Shown piece after piece: positions 33,424-47,512 of a stretch of DNA of 64,000 bases. Both the position numbers and the translations under genes were made by a program. A model generated the notes under the pieces. It ran no database searches. It saw only the letters and a list, made by a program, of their open reading frames with translations, and was not told the DNA's origin. The stretch's first letter is position 1. Each line of letters opens with the position of its first letter. Origin of the DNA: Cannabis sativa (lineage: Eukaryota; Streptophyta; Magnoliopsida; Rosales; Cannabaceae); assembly GCF_029168945.1 (NCBI RefSeq), contig NC_083604.1, positions 62,388,211 to 62,452,210 of the forward strand. The letters run 5' to 3'.

Positions 33424-34387
33424 TGTTGGAATTATTTTACCAGGATCTAGATTTACTACCAAGTATGTTTTATTAACATCCTAATAGGAATTCTAAAACA
33501 ATGAAATAAACACATAAGAGTTTAAGAAAACCTTACATTGGGTGCAGCGGAATATTATGACTCCTTCCATTGAGATCTCTAGCCCTTGATTCCTTTCTGT
33601 AGCAGAGCATTATCAAGATCTGAATCTGGATCTCTTTCTCTCCTTCTTTGATGCTGATTTTCCACAGTCTTACATACTATGATTGAGGTATCACTTGATG
33701 TGTGTGGGAACTACTCTATCACTCAAGGGAATTTCGAAAGTTTAGAGAGGAAAAGAGAGAGAGGGGTAGCATAGCTTTTCTCTGAAGGAAACAATGTACA
33801 AAGTCAGTGAGTTTCCTGAAGCCAACACTTTCTATTTATAGAATGCCATCTAGGTTTAGGTTAGAATTGTATGGCATTAAAATAATGAAAAAATAAATGG
33901 TAAAAGCCTATGCATAGTGGGCGGCCAGAATAGGAAATTGAGCCTCATTTTGCAACTTTCCCATTTTGTTATTTTTCATTCCTATTTTCTCAAAAATACC
34001 AATAAACCAATTTAACCTTTTAAATGCCAATTCTAATTATTTAATAACTTAAAAATAATTATTAAATAGTACTGCCATTTAATAAATAAACCTAGAATCT
34101 CTTTTCTTTACCATTTCGCCCTTACTTAGTGAAAATTCATAAAGTAGACATAGTCTAACTTTAGAATTATAATTGATTAATCAAAATCAATTAACTGAGT
34201 CTTACAAGCAGTATGGTCTCAACTAGTATGGGGACCGTGGGTCTATATAACCGAGCTTCCAATAAGTCGAACCGAATTCACCAAGTAAATTCCCTAACTT
34301 ATTAATTCCTTATTGAATCCACTCTTAGAACTTGGAATTGCACTCTCAGTCATATAGAACGCTCTATATGTTCCACGATATAGATAC
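33424..34387 (-). repeat. Partial LTR of the copia family, minus orientation
   Basis: Starts TGTTGGAATTATTTTACC on the plus strand (the LTR's 3' end). It breaks off inside CGATATAGATAC where the next LTR begins. TATA box on the minus strand at 33833-33840. Its remaining U3 part must lie beyond the inserted elements, probably right of the window. Confidence 0.85.
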
Positions 34388-36307
34388 TGTTGGAAATTAT
34401 TTCACCATGATCTAGGTTTACTAACATGTATGTTGGATTAACAACCTAATATGAATTCTAAAGCAATGAAAATAAACACATATAAAGTTAGAAAACCTTA
34501 CAGTGGCTGCAGCGGAATAATATGACTCCTTCCGTTCAGATCTCTAGCCCTTGATTCCTTTCTGTAGCAGAGCATCACCAAGATCTGAACATGGATCTTC
34601 TTTTCTCTTTCTTTGATGCAGAATTTCCATAGTCTTACATACTATGATTGAGGTACCACTTGATGTGTGTGGGCACTACTCATCTCACAAGGATTTCGAA
34701 ATTTTCTCTCTTTTTCTCTCTTGAATTTCGTGGCTTTTTGCATACAAAGACATGCAAGAGAAGAGAACAAGGGTTGCTTTATATAGGGAAAAGGGAGAGC
34801 ACAACTTTCCAAATAAAACAGTATCCTTAATTACTGTGTAATCAATTAACTGCCTTATTTAGTGTGATCCACCACTTTCCTATTTTTGCTAGGCTTTGAT
34901 TAGCAATTACATGGCAATTAAAATTCAAAATAATAATTGGGAAAATAAAATCATGTGGCCGGCCATAGGGTGAAAAGGGCCTCACTTGGATTTTGCAGTT
35001 TCCTCAATTTTATTTCTATTTCTCCAAAATGCCACCTTTCCAATTCTAATCATTTAAATACCAAAACTAATTATTTAATAACTAAAATAGATTATTAAAT
35101 AATATTGTCATTTAAAATAATTATTAATTAGACATGCAAAGTCTCTTAATTAATAATTAAACCTAGAAACCCTTATCTTTACAATTTCATCCTTAAACTG
35201 TGAGAATTCATAAAGTAGACATAGTCTAACTTTTAGAATTATAATTGATTAATTAAAATCAATTAACTGAGTCTTACAAGCAGTATGGTCTCAACTAGTA
35301 TGGGGACCGTGGGTCTATATAACTGAGCTTCCAATAAGTCGAACCGAATTTACCAAGTAAATTTCCTAACTTATTAATTCCTCATTGAATCCACACTTAG
35401 AACTTGGAATTGCACTCTCAGTCATAGAGAACGCTCTATATGTTCCACGATATAGACACGTCATTAGTTATCCATTGTTATAACCCTAATGTGATCAATG
35501 ATCCTCTATATAGATGATCTACATTGAAAAGGCACTACTGTTACCGCTACACCTTCAATGTATTTTATCCTTAAAACACTTAACCTTGTATAAATGATAT
35601 TTTAGCTAAGTGAAATGAGATCTCCACCATTTATCTTCGTTTGGTTAAGCTCGAAGAAAATCATCCTTTACTTTCTACTTGCCAAATAGAAGCTATAGAT
35701 TCCATATTTATGTTAGTGCTCCCACTCAATTGCATTACCGTGTTCCCAAAATGTAAGTATCACCCTAACCCAAAAGTAGGCTTAACTTAACAAATCAAAG
35801 AACACGAATAACACTCTTGAGATTGAACCTAACCATATCAGGATTGAGATCATTTGATCTAGGATCAACAGGTGATATTGAATTGAATAGATATTACGGT
35901 AAATTTTAACATATCTAATCAAAGTTCAATATCGGTCCCTTCCGATGTATACTCCATACATCCGATACTGGTAAACTTTGCCAATGTCCTGGAAAGGACA
36001 TAACACTTTTCCAATGTGTAAGAATACTTATCGCTGATTATACCATGTCAGTCTAAATCCAGTGTTCTGACAAATCAGGGAATAAACTTTTGAACATATA
36101 ATAAAGATTATATTTCACTGTTCTAACAACACTATACTCTTTAACCAACTCATATGTTCTGGACTTAAAAAGAATTCATACATTATATACATATAATCAT
36201 GAAATAAATCATGTGAACCATGCAACATAAAATGTTATTTCTGATCTTTATTAATAACAAAATCTGATTATATGAAATGAGTTTTATTTTGGGCATAAAA
36301 CCCAACA
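34388..36307 (-). repeat. LTR of a minus-strand copia B element (3' LTR, 1,920 bp)
   Basis: The plus strand reads TGTTGGAAATTATTTCACC ... CATAAAACCCAACA. The polypurine tract (AACTCCCACTT on plus) is adjacent at 36308, which makes this the 3' LTR of the interior to its right. It sits inside the partial LTR 33424-34387. Confidence 0.92.
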
Positions 36308-39300
36308 AACTCCCACTTGCACTAATATAAAACAAAAAGTGCATTTCAAATAATCATTAACACCTTGATACACAAATCAAGTGTAATAGTAGTAAACTCC
36401 TCGTAGTAGGATCTGACAGGTTGAATTAACAACAACCTTTTCTCCACTATTACTTTCCCTTAATCACAAAATCCTTGATATTGTGAAATTCCTCTCTATA
36501 TGTCTACTTTCTTGGGATACTGGATTCTATAACTTTGGGCAACTACTTCTTGGTTATTCAGGAAGTAACCCCAGTAGTTAAGGCAAGTTGGAACAGTGCC
36601 ACAAATGTATAGAACTTTCCTTAGACTGAATAAGTATCTTTCCTGCAACTTTTAACATTCAGTCTCTTTCTAGAACAAGAGATTTCAGATAGGTTTTTAC
36701 ACTTCTCCAAAATCACTACTCCACCCCCAAAGTAATCACCATCTCATCAGCAGACTTTCTAGCACACAGGCAAGTCTCAAAATCTGATGTGGTGTAGTCT
36801 AAGAGTTTCAAAACCACCCTTATTGACTAACATATAGTTCCTCTTCTTAATATTAAAAATTTACTTGATTGTCTTCCAATGCTCCTCTCCTGGATTAATC
36901 TGATACTTACTCATTACTCCCACTCAACAGCAGGTGTCTGGTCTAAGACATACAAAAGCATATCTGAGACCTCTCACTGTTGATTTAAGAAATTCTTTCA
37001 TGGCTTTATCTTCTCTGGAATAGTTGAGACTTTTCCTTAGATAAATATAATCTATATCTAAGAAGTTGTGAAGCTTCTATAGATTTCCATTGGAAAGAAA
37101 ATGCATCAGCATCACATGTTGCATTAGAGTAAGTAATTACCAGGTATACCACAAGCCATAGGTTCAGATAAACTCAAACCTATAATACTAGGAACAGGAA
37201 GTTTTGTTAAGTCCATTGAATAGACTTATAAAACAAAATTTCCTTTCATGTCCTCGTAATAGAAAACTTTAGGTTACTCCATGTGAATGGATCAAACCAT
37301 AGTTCTATTGGCTTTCTTCTTAGTTTCTTATCTTGACAATCCAATACTTGTTTAAACTCACAATGGATTTTAATCACTAGTGTCTTCCAAGTCATAAGAA
37401 GGTAAAGTTCCTTGAAACTCTCCCACTTTAACAAGGTACCGTGAACTATGTCTAAGAAAACTAAATGGTGTTGACCTCTTCGGTTGTGTTAAGACAACAG
37501 AGGAAGTGGGATCATCTTACAACGAATAAGATGATAGAACCCTTATGGAATCAAGAAAAAAATATCTCCTTTATTTGCTACTTTATTTTCAGACTTAGTC
37601 ATTTTCTTAGAAAAGTAGTATTTGTTTAAACAAACACTTTCTTGTCTAATGACTATGGGATGCTCCACCCCTAATCACTTAGAATAGCTAACAAACATGC
37701 AAACCAGGGTTAGCAGCTCTAGCTTTTCTTAAGATTTCGATTAGGTCATCCATGAATCTATTAATGATTTACATTAAGTATAAAACCATTGCATCATTCT
37801 GAAATTTTATTTCCATAGAAGGATTTAGGCAACGACTAGTAACTAATCATCAATATGCAACTCGAATTTCTGGGGAGGTAAGTTTGGATATAATTTAAAA
37901 TCAAATTAATGATCTTTGAACGGCATATCTACTAACTTTTTCTCCACCCCTATCAGTTCGAAAGACCTTTAACCACTTTCCATTGCTAGAAATTCATGAA
38001 ATTTTTCAAACATTTCAAATTTCTTTTGCGCAAGGTAAAATCTAGAGTGAACGTTTTAAGAATACAACGAAAACTCATATCCACCCCTGAATGTACATCC
38101 ATCTACAAATGAGATAAAATTATCTTTCAGTGGATATAGGCATATTAACTCTTTGCAGAGAATGATCTTGTCAAAACCACTATGAACAAGATACAAATGT
38201 CATAGATTTATAAAATATGTGGTTGTATCTTTTGATGACTTACTTTAGTTACATCAAAGAGTTCTTAGAATAGTGCAAGTGGATTCTGGTCACAGAATAC
38301 TAAACTCATAAATTTTGAATCCATTGAAAGAAAATGGTTATTAAACACTTGTGAAAGTGTAACTGTATAATTAGTAACTCTTTCTTGAACCACCACTACT
38401 AATCTAACTCTATGATTTGCCTATACAAGTAGGAGATATCTAAGATTGAGGATTTATATCATTTAGGGATAGAATTCCGGGAATATAATCATATGCGTCA
38501 TCTAATTTCTTAAGAGAAAATAAGACTTTATATGATTTATAGACCATTCATCCAATGATATGTCATTAAGCTAATTCGAAATGAATAAGCTAAGAGGAAT
38601 TAGGATAATTTCGTTTTAAATAAGAATCCAACGATGCTCCGATTAGCGAGAGTCAAAGTAATCTTATTTATACAATCTTCTTGTTTCATATTGTAAAATA
38701 CTAGTCTAAGGTGTCATCAATTGATGAACATCTAGATGTTGCATATACAATATTTATCTTTCGAGATCTAACACTACTATGTTAGTCTAATGGTGAAAAT
38801 CCACTAGGGATTTATGTCATTAGAAAAACAAGCTAAGTTAGACCAACAATGAAGATTCGAAATTAAACTACAATTTAATAACAGAAAATAACATGGTTCA
38901 ATACAAATTCATACACAATTCAGAAATTATGAAACACATAGCAAGTAGGAATGACAAGTGAAAATACTAAAACATACAATCCTAAATAATTTCCAAGGTT
39001 TTCAACAAACTGATATCGGTGTCTCGTTTAGGCGAGAGTCAAAGCTACCATCCATTGAATAGAGTTGTCAGCTCATCTAAAATGATCAACATTCTAGCAA
39101 CCTTTTATTCGATCAAGATGTGAATCCGCGTTGTCCCGTTTAGGCGAGAGTCAAGGCTATTCTATCTTATGAGCTTCCACCATTGTTTCATATTCTTGCA
39201 AGTCTTATACAGTCGCCACCATTAGGGTGGTCATAAACTATATAAAAAACTTACAAGATTACTTATCTTTCGAGATTAAATGGTGCTAACTTGCTAATGA

Positions 39301-40619
39301 ACGTTCCTCCATTAGGAGGATTACTCACTAAAACAATAGCTATGTAAAACCAACAATGGAGATCGAATATCCTTAAAGCTCATTATTTAATGAAGGGTTG
39401 TATTTTCTTCTAATATTTATTTTAATCCATTTATTTTAAATATATATTTATTTAATTAAAATTTCCAATTTAGAATGAAAAATTCCAAATATAAATTTTA
39501 ATTTAATATTTATAAATTATACTTAGATGGATATGAAAATAACGTGAATTATTTCCATCTTAGTAATAATTTCCATAAATATTTAGAAAATTATTCAATT
39601 CAAGTTGTTTCAAAATTAATTTAAACTAATTTACAACTCAAATTTAATTTTCTATAAACATATATTGCATTTCGAAAATGCTTTAAAATAAAAATAAATC
39701 CTGGAAAATTACCCTAATTTTATGTTGGCCCAAAATTAATAAAAATTAATTTTCAACAAAAAAATATAATTTTCCTATTTAATTAAATATCTAAGAAAAT
39801 TTTCAAATATTTAAGTATCATGATTAAAAAATCAACTTAAATATTAATTTTCTATTTAATTAAATACAATAGAAAAATACTTCAAGCAAAACAGATAATA
39901 TCTATCTAGACTTACATAGACTAATTAATTCAATTTCTAATTATAATATATTTTAGTTCATTTATTTTAATTAATCATTAAATGAAAATGTCATTGATTT
40001 AAGTTGGTCCAAAATAAATAAATAATTTTCAACTTTAATCTATTTTTCAAATAAAATTCGAAATTTCTGCATTAAACAAATGCAATTTCAAAATTTTGGG
40101 AAATGATTAATAAATAAAAAAAAAAATATATTTTTGAAAATTATTCAAACTTAAGTTATTCTGAAATAAGATTCCAAACTTAAAATAATTGTCAACTTTA
40201 ATTAAATAACATGAAAATAACAATATTAAAGTATCATGATGAAAATCAACTTAGATATTGAAATTTTCAATTTAATTAAATGTATTAAATTCAAGAAACA
40301 AATAATTAAGTAAAGAGGAAACTTAATTATTAATTCTAGTTTAATACTAGGAAAATATTCTAAACTTAGATTGTACCAAAATTAATTATGAGACAATTAA
40401 TTTCACAATCAATGATATTTTCCTATTTAATATTAGAAATAATAACTAGTACTAGAAATAACTATCTAGAATATATCATTGACTAAGTGTTTTTCTAAAA
40501 TTAACTTTAAAATATTACATGAAAAATAAATTTCATATATTTTAAGTTAATTATGTTGCTAATTCAATTTTAATTAGGTTAGACTAATATAATTAACCTA
40601 ATACAATTATTTAAATAAG

Positions 40620-40810
40620 GCAAATGGGCCTTCACAATTGGGGTAGTTCATGTGAGGGGGAGCTTGGTTCAGTATGTCGTACCCACTTCTATGGCCCCCA
40701 ACTCTCACACAAGGCCCAAAAGAGAGGAATTTAACCTTAAAATAAACAATTGTTATTCATTGAATAAGCCCAAATCTAATTGGACCTAAATAAATTTCCT
40801 TATGTCAAAA
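40620..40810 (-). repeat. Conserved GGCCCA-rich leader block (B copy)
   Basis: Contains GGGCCTTCACAATTGGGG, CAGTATGTCGTACCCACTT and CACAAGGCCCAAAAGAGAGG on the plus strand, the complement of the block at 19640-19870. Confidence 0.75.
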
Positions 40811-42305
40811 TTTATTTTAGCAACCTAGTCCATTTACTTAGTAAAAACTTAAATGGGCTTCCAATATGCATCTAAGCCCAAAAGCAAACATATAGGCTCA
40901 CACAGGTTAAATGATTTGGATGGGCCCTATCATGTTACTAGGTTTACACAGATGAAAGAAGTACAAAATTTACCTGTTACAAATTATTTATAAGATCTAT
41001 TGTCAATTGGACTATGATTAAAATCAGATCATTGGATCTGTCAACAAGTTAATCATAGCAATTTAGATCAGACAAATAATAGGTTTGTTAAAAAAAAGTT
41101 TTGAATAAACAATATAAATTAAACAAACATTGTCCATGTAACAGATGTGAAATAAGATATTAATGTAATTAAATTATTATTCTTAAACTAACCAAATAAA
41201 GGAAACTAATTTTAAAATATCTAGGTTTATTTGAATCAAATTAAATTAAATATCTAATAAGATCAATGATTTGAAAGGAAAGAATCTCCAATATCACTTT
41301 CAGATCTTATAATTTAATAAAATAAACCAATTTTAAAATAGATTTGGTTAGATAATTATTATTTTAGGAATAAAATAATAAATGAATAATAATTACCATA
41401 ATTATATGTCAAAATATCTCAAATTAAGCAATATTCAAATCTCTACAAAAATATCAATGTTATTTAAATATTTAAGATATAATTTATAAATTTCTAATAA
41501 GGGAAAAAATGATATATATATATAGAATAAATATAATTTTTAAACTTATAATTTATAAATAATTAAATATTTAACAAAATAACAAATTTTAAATTTGAAT
41601 AACATTATGGTAAGTATATCTATAAAAATATCTATGTTAATTTCAAATTTATTAATTATTTAATTTGTCATATAAGATAATTTTAATATAATATTTTAAA
41701 TAAAAAGACAAAGTTATTTTTTAATTTAAAATATCTTAAATATCAAAATATCTAATCTTATAATTAAATAATAAATAAATATTAAAGAAGTTAACAAATT
41801 TTTAAATCTGACCATAATAGGAAATATTTAAAATTGGAAACATTCCAAAATAGAAATATTTAAAAAATTGGAAAAATTCCAAATTGAAAATATTTAAAAT
41901 TGGAAACATTTCAATTTAGAAATATTTAAAATTGGAAAAATGAATTTTGGGAAACAATCCCATGAAAAAATTAGATTTTTGGGGAAAAAACCTCAAAAAT
42001 TCGCAATTTGTGGGGAACTGCCAAGATAGGCTACATGCACCAACCATGATTTCCAATATTCCAAAATTCATATCTTTCTCAATTTTTATCGGAATCGAGT
42101 TCCGTAAAAAATAAAATTGCTTAATTTTTCACAAGGAATCCAAATAAAATATTTTCGAAAATTGAAAAAATATATTTCATGGAAAACGAAACTGTACAAC
42201 ATCAACATTCATCAAACAACACATAAACCAACATGAAACCATCCAATCAACACAAAAAAATGCAAATCATCGTTTTAATTCATATTACATTAAAGTAAAT
42301 CAATA

Positions 42306-42322
42306 CCATGGCTCTGGTGCCA
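42306..42322 (-). promoter_or_regulatory. Primer binding site of the copia B element
   Basis: Minus strand TGGCACCAGAGCCATGG, two bases from the LTR border. It differs from the A-type site at positions 5-6. Confidence 0.75.
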
Positions 42323-42324
42323 GT

Positions 42325-44206
42325 TGTTGGAAATTATTTTACCAGGATCTAGATTTACTAACATGTATGTTGGATTAACAACCTAATATGAATTCTAAAG
42401 CAATGAAAATAAACACATATAAAGTTAGAAAACCTTACAGTGGGTGCAGCGGAATAATATGACTCATTTCGTTCAGATCTCTAGCCCTTGATTCTTTTCT
42501 GTAGCAGAGCATCACCAAGATCTGAACCTGGATCTTCTTTTCTCTTTCTTTGATGCAGAATTTCCATAGTCTTACATAATATGATTGAGGTACCACTTGA
42601 TGTGTGTGGGCACTACTCATCTCACAAGGATTTCGAAATTTTCTCTCTTTTTCTCTCTTGAATTTCGTGGCTTTTTGCATACAAAGACATGCAAGAGAAG
42701 AGAACAAGGGTTGCTTTATATAGGGAAAAGGGAGAGCACAACTTTCCAAATAAAACAGTTTCCTTAATTACTGTGTAATCAATTAACTGCCTTATTTAGT
42801 GTGATCCTCCACTTTCCTATTTTTGCTAGGCTTTGATTAGCAATTACATGGCAATTAAAATTGAAAATAATAATTGGGAAAATCAAACCATGTGGCCCGC
42901 CATAGGGTGAAAAGGGCCTCACTTGGATTTTGCAGTTTCCTCAATTTTATTTCTATTTCTCCAAACATGTCACTTTTCCAATTCTAATCATTTAAATGCC
43001 AAAGCTAATTATTTAATAACTAAAATAGATTATTAAATAATATTGTCATTTAAAATAATTATTAATTAGACATGCAAAGTCTCTTAATTAATAATTAAAC
43101 CTAGAAACCCTTATCTTTACGATTTCATCCTTAAACTGTGAGAATTCATAAAGTAGACATAGTCTAACTTTTAGAATTATAATTGATTAATTAAAATCAA
43201 TTAACTGAGTCTTACAAGCAGTATGGTCTCAACTAGTATATGGACCGTGGGTCTATATAACCGAGCTTCCAATAAGTCGAACCCAATTTACCAAGTAAAT
43301 TCCCTAACTTATTAATTCCTCATTGAATCCACACTTAGAACTTGGAATTGCACTCTCAGTCATATAGAACGCTCTATATGTTCCACGATATAGACACGTC
43401 ATTAGTTATCCATTGTTATAACCCTAATGTGATCAATGATCCTCTATATAGATGATCTACATTGAAAAGGCATTACTGTTACCGCTACACCTTCAATGTA
43501 TTTTATCCTTAAAACACTTAACCCTGTATAAATGATATTTCAGCTAAGTGAAATGAGATCTCCACCATTTATCTTCGTTTGGTTAAGCTCGAAGGAAATC
43601 ATCCTTTACTTTATATTCGCCAGATAGAAGCTATAGATTCCATAATTATGTTAGCGCTCCCACTCAATTGCACTATCGTGTTCCCAAAATGTACGTATCA
43701 CCCTGACCCAAAAGTAGGCTTAACTAACAAATCAAAGAACACGAATAACACTCTTGAGATTGAACCTAATCATCTCAGGATTAAGATCATTTGATCTAGG
43801 ATCAACAGGTGATATTGAATTGAATAGATATTACGGTAAATTCTAATATATCTAATCAAAGTTCAATATCGATCCCTTCCGATGTATACTCCATACATCC
43901 GATACTGGTAAACTTTGCCAATGTCCTGAAAAGGACATAACACTTTTCCAAGGTGTAAGAATACCTATCCCTAATTATACCATGTCAGTCTAAATCCATT
44001 GTTCTGACAAATTAGGGAATAAACTTTCGAACATATAATTAAGATTATATTCCACTGTGCCAACAACACTAGAATTCATACATTATATATATAATCATGA
44101 AATAAATCATGTGAATCATGCAACATAAAATCTCATTTCTGATCTTTATTAATAAGTAAATCTGATTATATTGAAATGGGTTTTATTTAGGGCACAAAAC
44201 CCAACA
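42325..44206 (-). repeat. LTR shared by two copia B interiors (1,882 bp)
   Basis: The plus strand reads TGTTGGAAATTATTTTACC ... CAAAACCCAACA. On its left is a primer site, so it acts as the 5' LTR of 36308-42324. On its right is a polypurine tract, so it is also the 3' LTR of 44207-45617. Confidence 0.92.
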
Positions 44207-45617
44207 AACTCCCACTTGCACTAATATAAACAAAATGTGCATTTCAAATAATCTCAACACCTTGATATACAAATCAAGTGTAATAGTAGTAAGCTCCTCG
44301 TAATAGGATTTGACAGGTTGGATTAAACACAACCTCTTCTCCACCATTACTCTTCCTTAATCACAAAACCCTTGATAATGTGAAATTCCTCTCTATATGT
44401 CTACTCTCTTGGGATACTGGATTCTATACTTTTGGCAACTACTTCTTGGTTATTCAGGATGTAACACTAGTAGTTAAGGCAAGTTGGAACGGTGCTACAA
44501 ATGTATAAAACTTTCCGTAGACTGAATAAGTACCTTTCCTGCAACTTTAACATTCAGTCTCTTTCTGGTAGACTAAGAGACTTCAGATAGGTTTTTACAC
44601 TTCTCCAAAATCACTACTTCACCCCCAGAGTAATCACCATTTTATCAGCAAACTTTCTAGCACAAAGGCAAGTCTTGAAATCTGATGTGGTGTAGTCTAA
44701 GAGTTTTAAACACACCCTTATTGACTAACATATAGTTCCTCTTCTTAATCTTAAGATTTACTTGATTGTCTTCCAATTTTCCTCTCCTGGATTAATTTGA
44801 TACCTACTCATTACTCCCACTCAACATCAGGTGTCTGGTCTAAGGCATACTAAAGCATATCTGAGACCTCTCACTATTGATTTAAGAAATTCTTTTATGG
44901 CTTTATCTTTTCTGGAATAGTTGAGACTTTTCCTTAGATAAATAAAATCTATGCCTAGAAGTTTTGAAGCTTCTATAGATTTCCAATGAAAAGAAAATGC
45001 TTCAGCATCTTACTAAAGTAAGTTGCTTGCATTAGAGTAAGTAATTACCAGGTATACCACAAGCCATAGGTTTAGATGAACTCAAACCTATAATACTAGG
45101 AACATGAAGTTTTGTTTAATCGATTGAATAGACTTATTAACAAAAATTTCCTTTTATGTCCTTGTAATAGAAAACTTTAGGTTACTCCATGTGAATGGAT
45201 TAAACCATAGTTCTCTTGGCTTTCTTCTTAGTTTCTTATCTTGACAATCCATTACTTGTTTAAACTCACAATGGATTTTAATCACTAGTGTCTTCCAAGT
45301 CATAAGAAGGTAAGTTCCTAGAAACTCTCCCACTACGACAAGGTACCGTGAATTGTATCTAAGAAAACTAAATGGTATTATCTTCTTCGGTTGTGTCAAG
45401 ACAACAGAGGCAGTGGGATCATCATGTAAAATAAGATGATAGAACACTTTTGGAATCAAGAAAAAAATATCTCCTTTATTTGCTATTTTATTTTAAGACT
45501 TAGTCATTCTCTTAGAAAAGTAGCATTTGTTTAAACAAACACTTTCTTCTCTATTGACTATGGGATGTTCCACCCCTAATCACTTGGAATAGCTAACAAA
45601 CTTGGAAACCATGGTTA
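44207..45617 (-). mobile_element. Second copia B interior (3' part only), cut by a plus-strand insertion
   Basis: Starts with the polypurine tract complement AACTCCCACTT and matches 36308 to about 37700, including the eroded pol frame at 45154-45459. It stops in CCATGGTTA where the LTR at 45618 begins. Confidence 0.85.
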
Positions 45618-47512
45618 TGTTGGGTTTTATGCCCTAAATAAAACTCATTTCAATATAATCAGATTTACTTATTAATATAGATCAGAAATAACATTTAATG
45701 TTGCATGGTTCACATGATTTATTTCATGATTATATGTACATAATGTATAAATTCATCTGAAACCCTTTTCACATACTTGATCCTGTTTATTGTGCCGTCA
45801 ACACATTGGAAAGTAAACATGACTATGTGAATAAAGTTTCCTAGATTTATCAGACACAGGGTTTTACTGATATGATAATCTACAACAAGAGTTTACTTGC
45901 ATTTGGAGAAGTGCTATGTTCTTTCCAGAGCATTGGTTAAAGTAAAGCTCAGGTTGGATGCATGGAGTATGCATCGGAAGGGACCGATATTGAACTTTGA
46001 CTTAGATTTAATTAAACTTACCGTAAAATCTATTCAAGTCAATATCGCCTAGTTGATCCTAGATCAAATGATCTTAATCCTGTTATGATTAGGCTCAATC
46101 TTGAAAGGCTATTCGTGTTCCTTGAATTGTTAGTTAAGCCTACCTTTTGGTCAGGGTGATACGTACTTTTTGGGAACACGGTAGTGCAATTGAGTGGGAG
46201 CGCTATCATAAACATGGAATCTATAGCTTCTATCTGGCGAATAGTAAGCAAAGGATGATCTCCTTCGAGCTTGACCAAACGAACATAAATGGTGGAGTAC
46301 TCATTTCACATAAGCTGAAATATCATTTATACGGGGTCAAGTGTTTTAAGGAATAAATACATTGTAGGGTGTAACGGTAATTTAATCCCTTTACAGTGTA
46401 GATCATTCATATAGAGGATCATTGATCACATTAGGATTATAACAATGGATAACTAATGATGTGTCTATATGGTGGAACATATAGAGCATTCTATATACTG
46501 AGAGTGCAATTCTAAGTTCTATGCGTGGATTCAACGAAGAATTAATAAGTTAGTGAATTTTAGTGCTAAATTCTTGATCTACTTATTGGAAGCTCGGTTA
46601 TATAGACCCATGGTCCCCCCACTAGTTGAGATAATATTGCTTGTAAGACTCATGTAATTGGTTTTGATTAATCAATTATAATTCTCAAATTAGACTATGT
46701 CTATTTGTGAAATTTTCACTAAGTAAGGGCGAAATTGTAAAGAAAGAGTTTATAGGGGCATATTTGTTAATTATGATACTTTGTATGGTTCAATTAATAA
46801 ATATGATAAATGACAATATTATTTAATAATTATTTATAGTTATTAAATAGTTAGAATTGGCATTTAAATGTTTGAATTAGGAAATTGGCATTTTTGAGAA
46901 AATCAAATACAAAAGGTGTTAAAATTGCAAAATTGCAAAAAGCAAGGCCCAATCCATTAAGTGTATGGCCGGCCACCTTTGAGTGTATTTTAAGTTGATT
47001 CTTTTTTCATTATTTTAATGCCATATAATTCAAATCTAACCCTAGTGGAATGCTATAAATAGATAGTGAAGGCTTCAGGAAAATAAGACTTTTCTTCTGA
47101 CACTTTCTGAATCAGAAAAACTGAGCCTTCTCTCTCCCTATCTGGTTGACCATTCCCTCTCTTCTTCTTCAATATTTCGAACTAACTTAGTGCATGAGTA
47201 GTGCCCACACACATCAAGTGATACCTCAATCATAGTGAGGAAGATCGTGAAGAAAGATCATCAGCAAAGGAGATTCAGCATCAAGGATTCAGAGAAAGAG
47301 ATCCAGGTTCAGATATTGATAATGCTCTGCTACAGAAAGGAATCAAGGGCTAGATATCTGAACGGAAGGAGTCATATTATTCCGCTGCACCCAATGTAAG
47401 GTTTCCTAAACTTTATATGTGTTTAATTTATCGTTTTAGAAAGTTCTTATTTAGGACGTTAATAAACATACTTGTGAGTAGATCTAAGATCCTGGTAAAA
47501 TAATTTCCAACA
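45618..47512 (+). repeat. 5' LTR of the plus-strand B-type element (1,895 bp), recombinant-looking
   Basis: The first roughly 130 bp (TGTTGGGTTTTATGCCC ... CATAATGTATAAATTC) match subfamily B. The rest matches subfamily A, including TATAAATA at 47054-47061. Ends CCAACA at 47512. Confidence 0.9.

Larger units (their letters stand above)
36308..42324 (-). mobile_element. Interior of a copia B element: polypurine tract, eroded pol, long leader
   Basis: Reading from the right: primer site, AT-rich leader (42305 to about 38900, with the conserved GGCCCA block at 40620-40810 and hairpin/CTCTCGCC modules at 39000-39330), then eroded pol (about 38900-36330). The pol part is recognisable by homology with copia A (for example a RRKPIELWFDPFTW frame at 37246-37434 and GGTACC...TCTCCCAC near 37420) but encodes no domain. 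The same eroded sequence recurs at 44207-45617 and 60845-64000. Confidence 0.8.

Noticed and set aside
42435..42767. Overlapping frames of 60-104 residues near the start of the minus-strand LTR
   Set aside because: Part of the LTR R/U5 region, repeated at 34648-34830; no domain.
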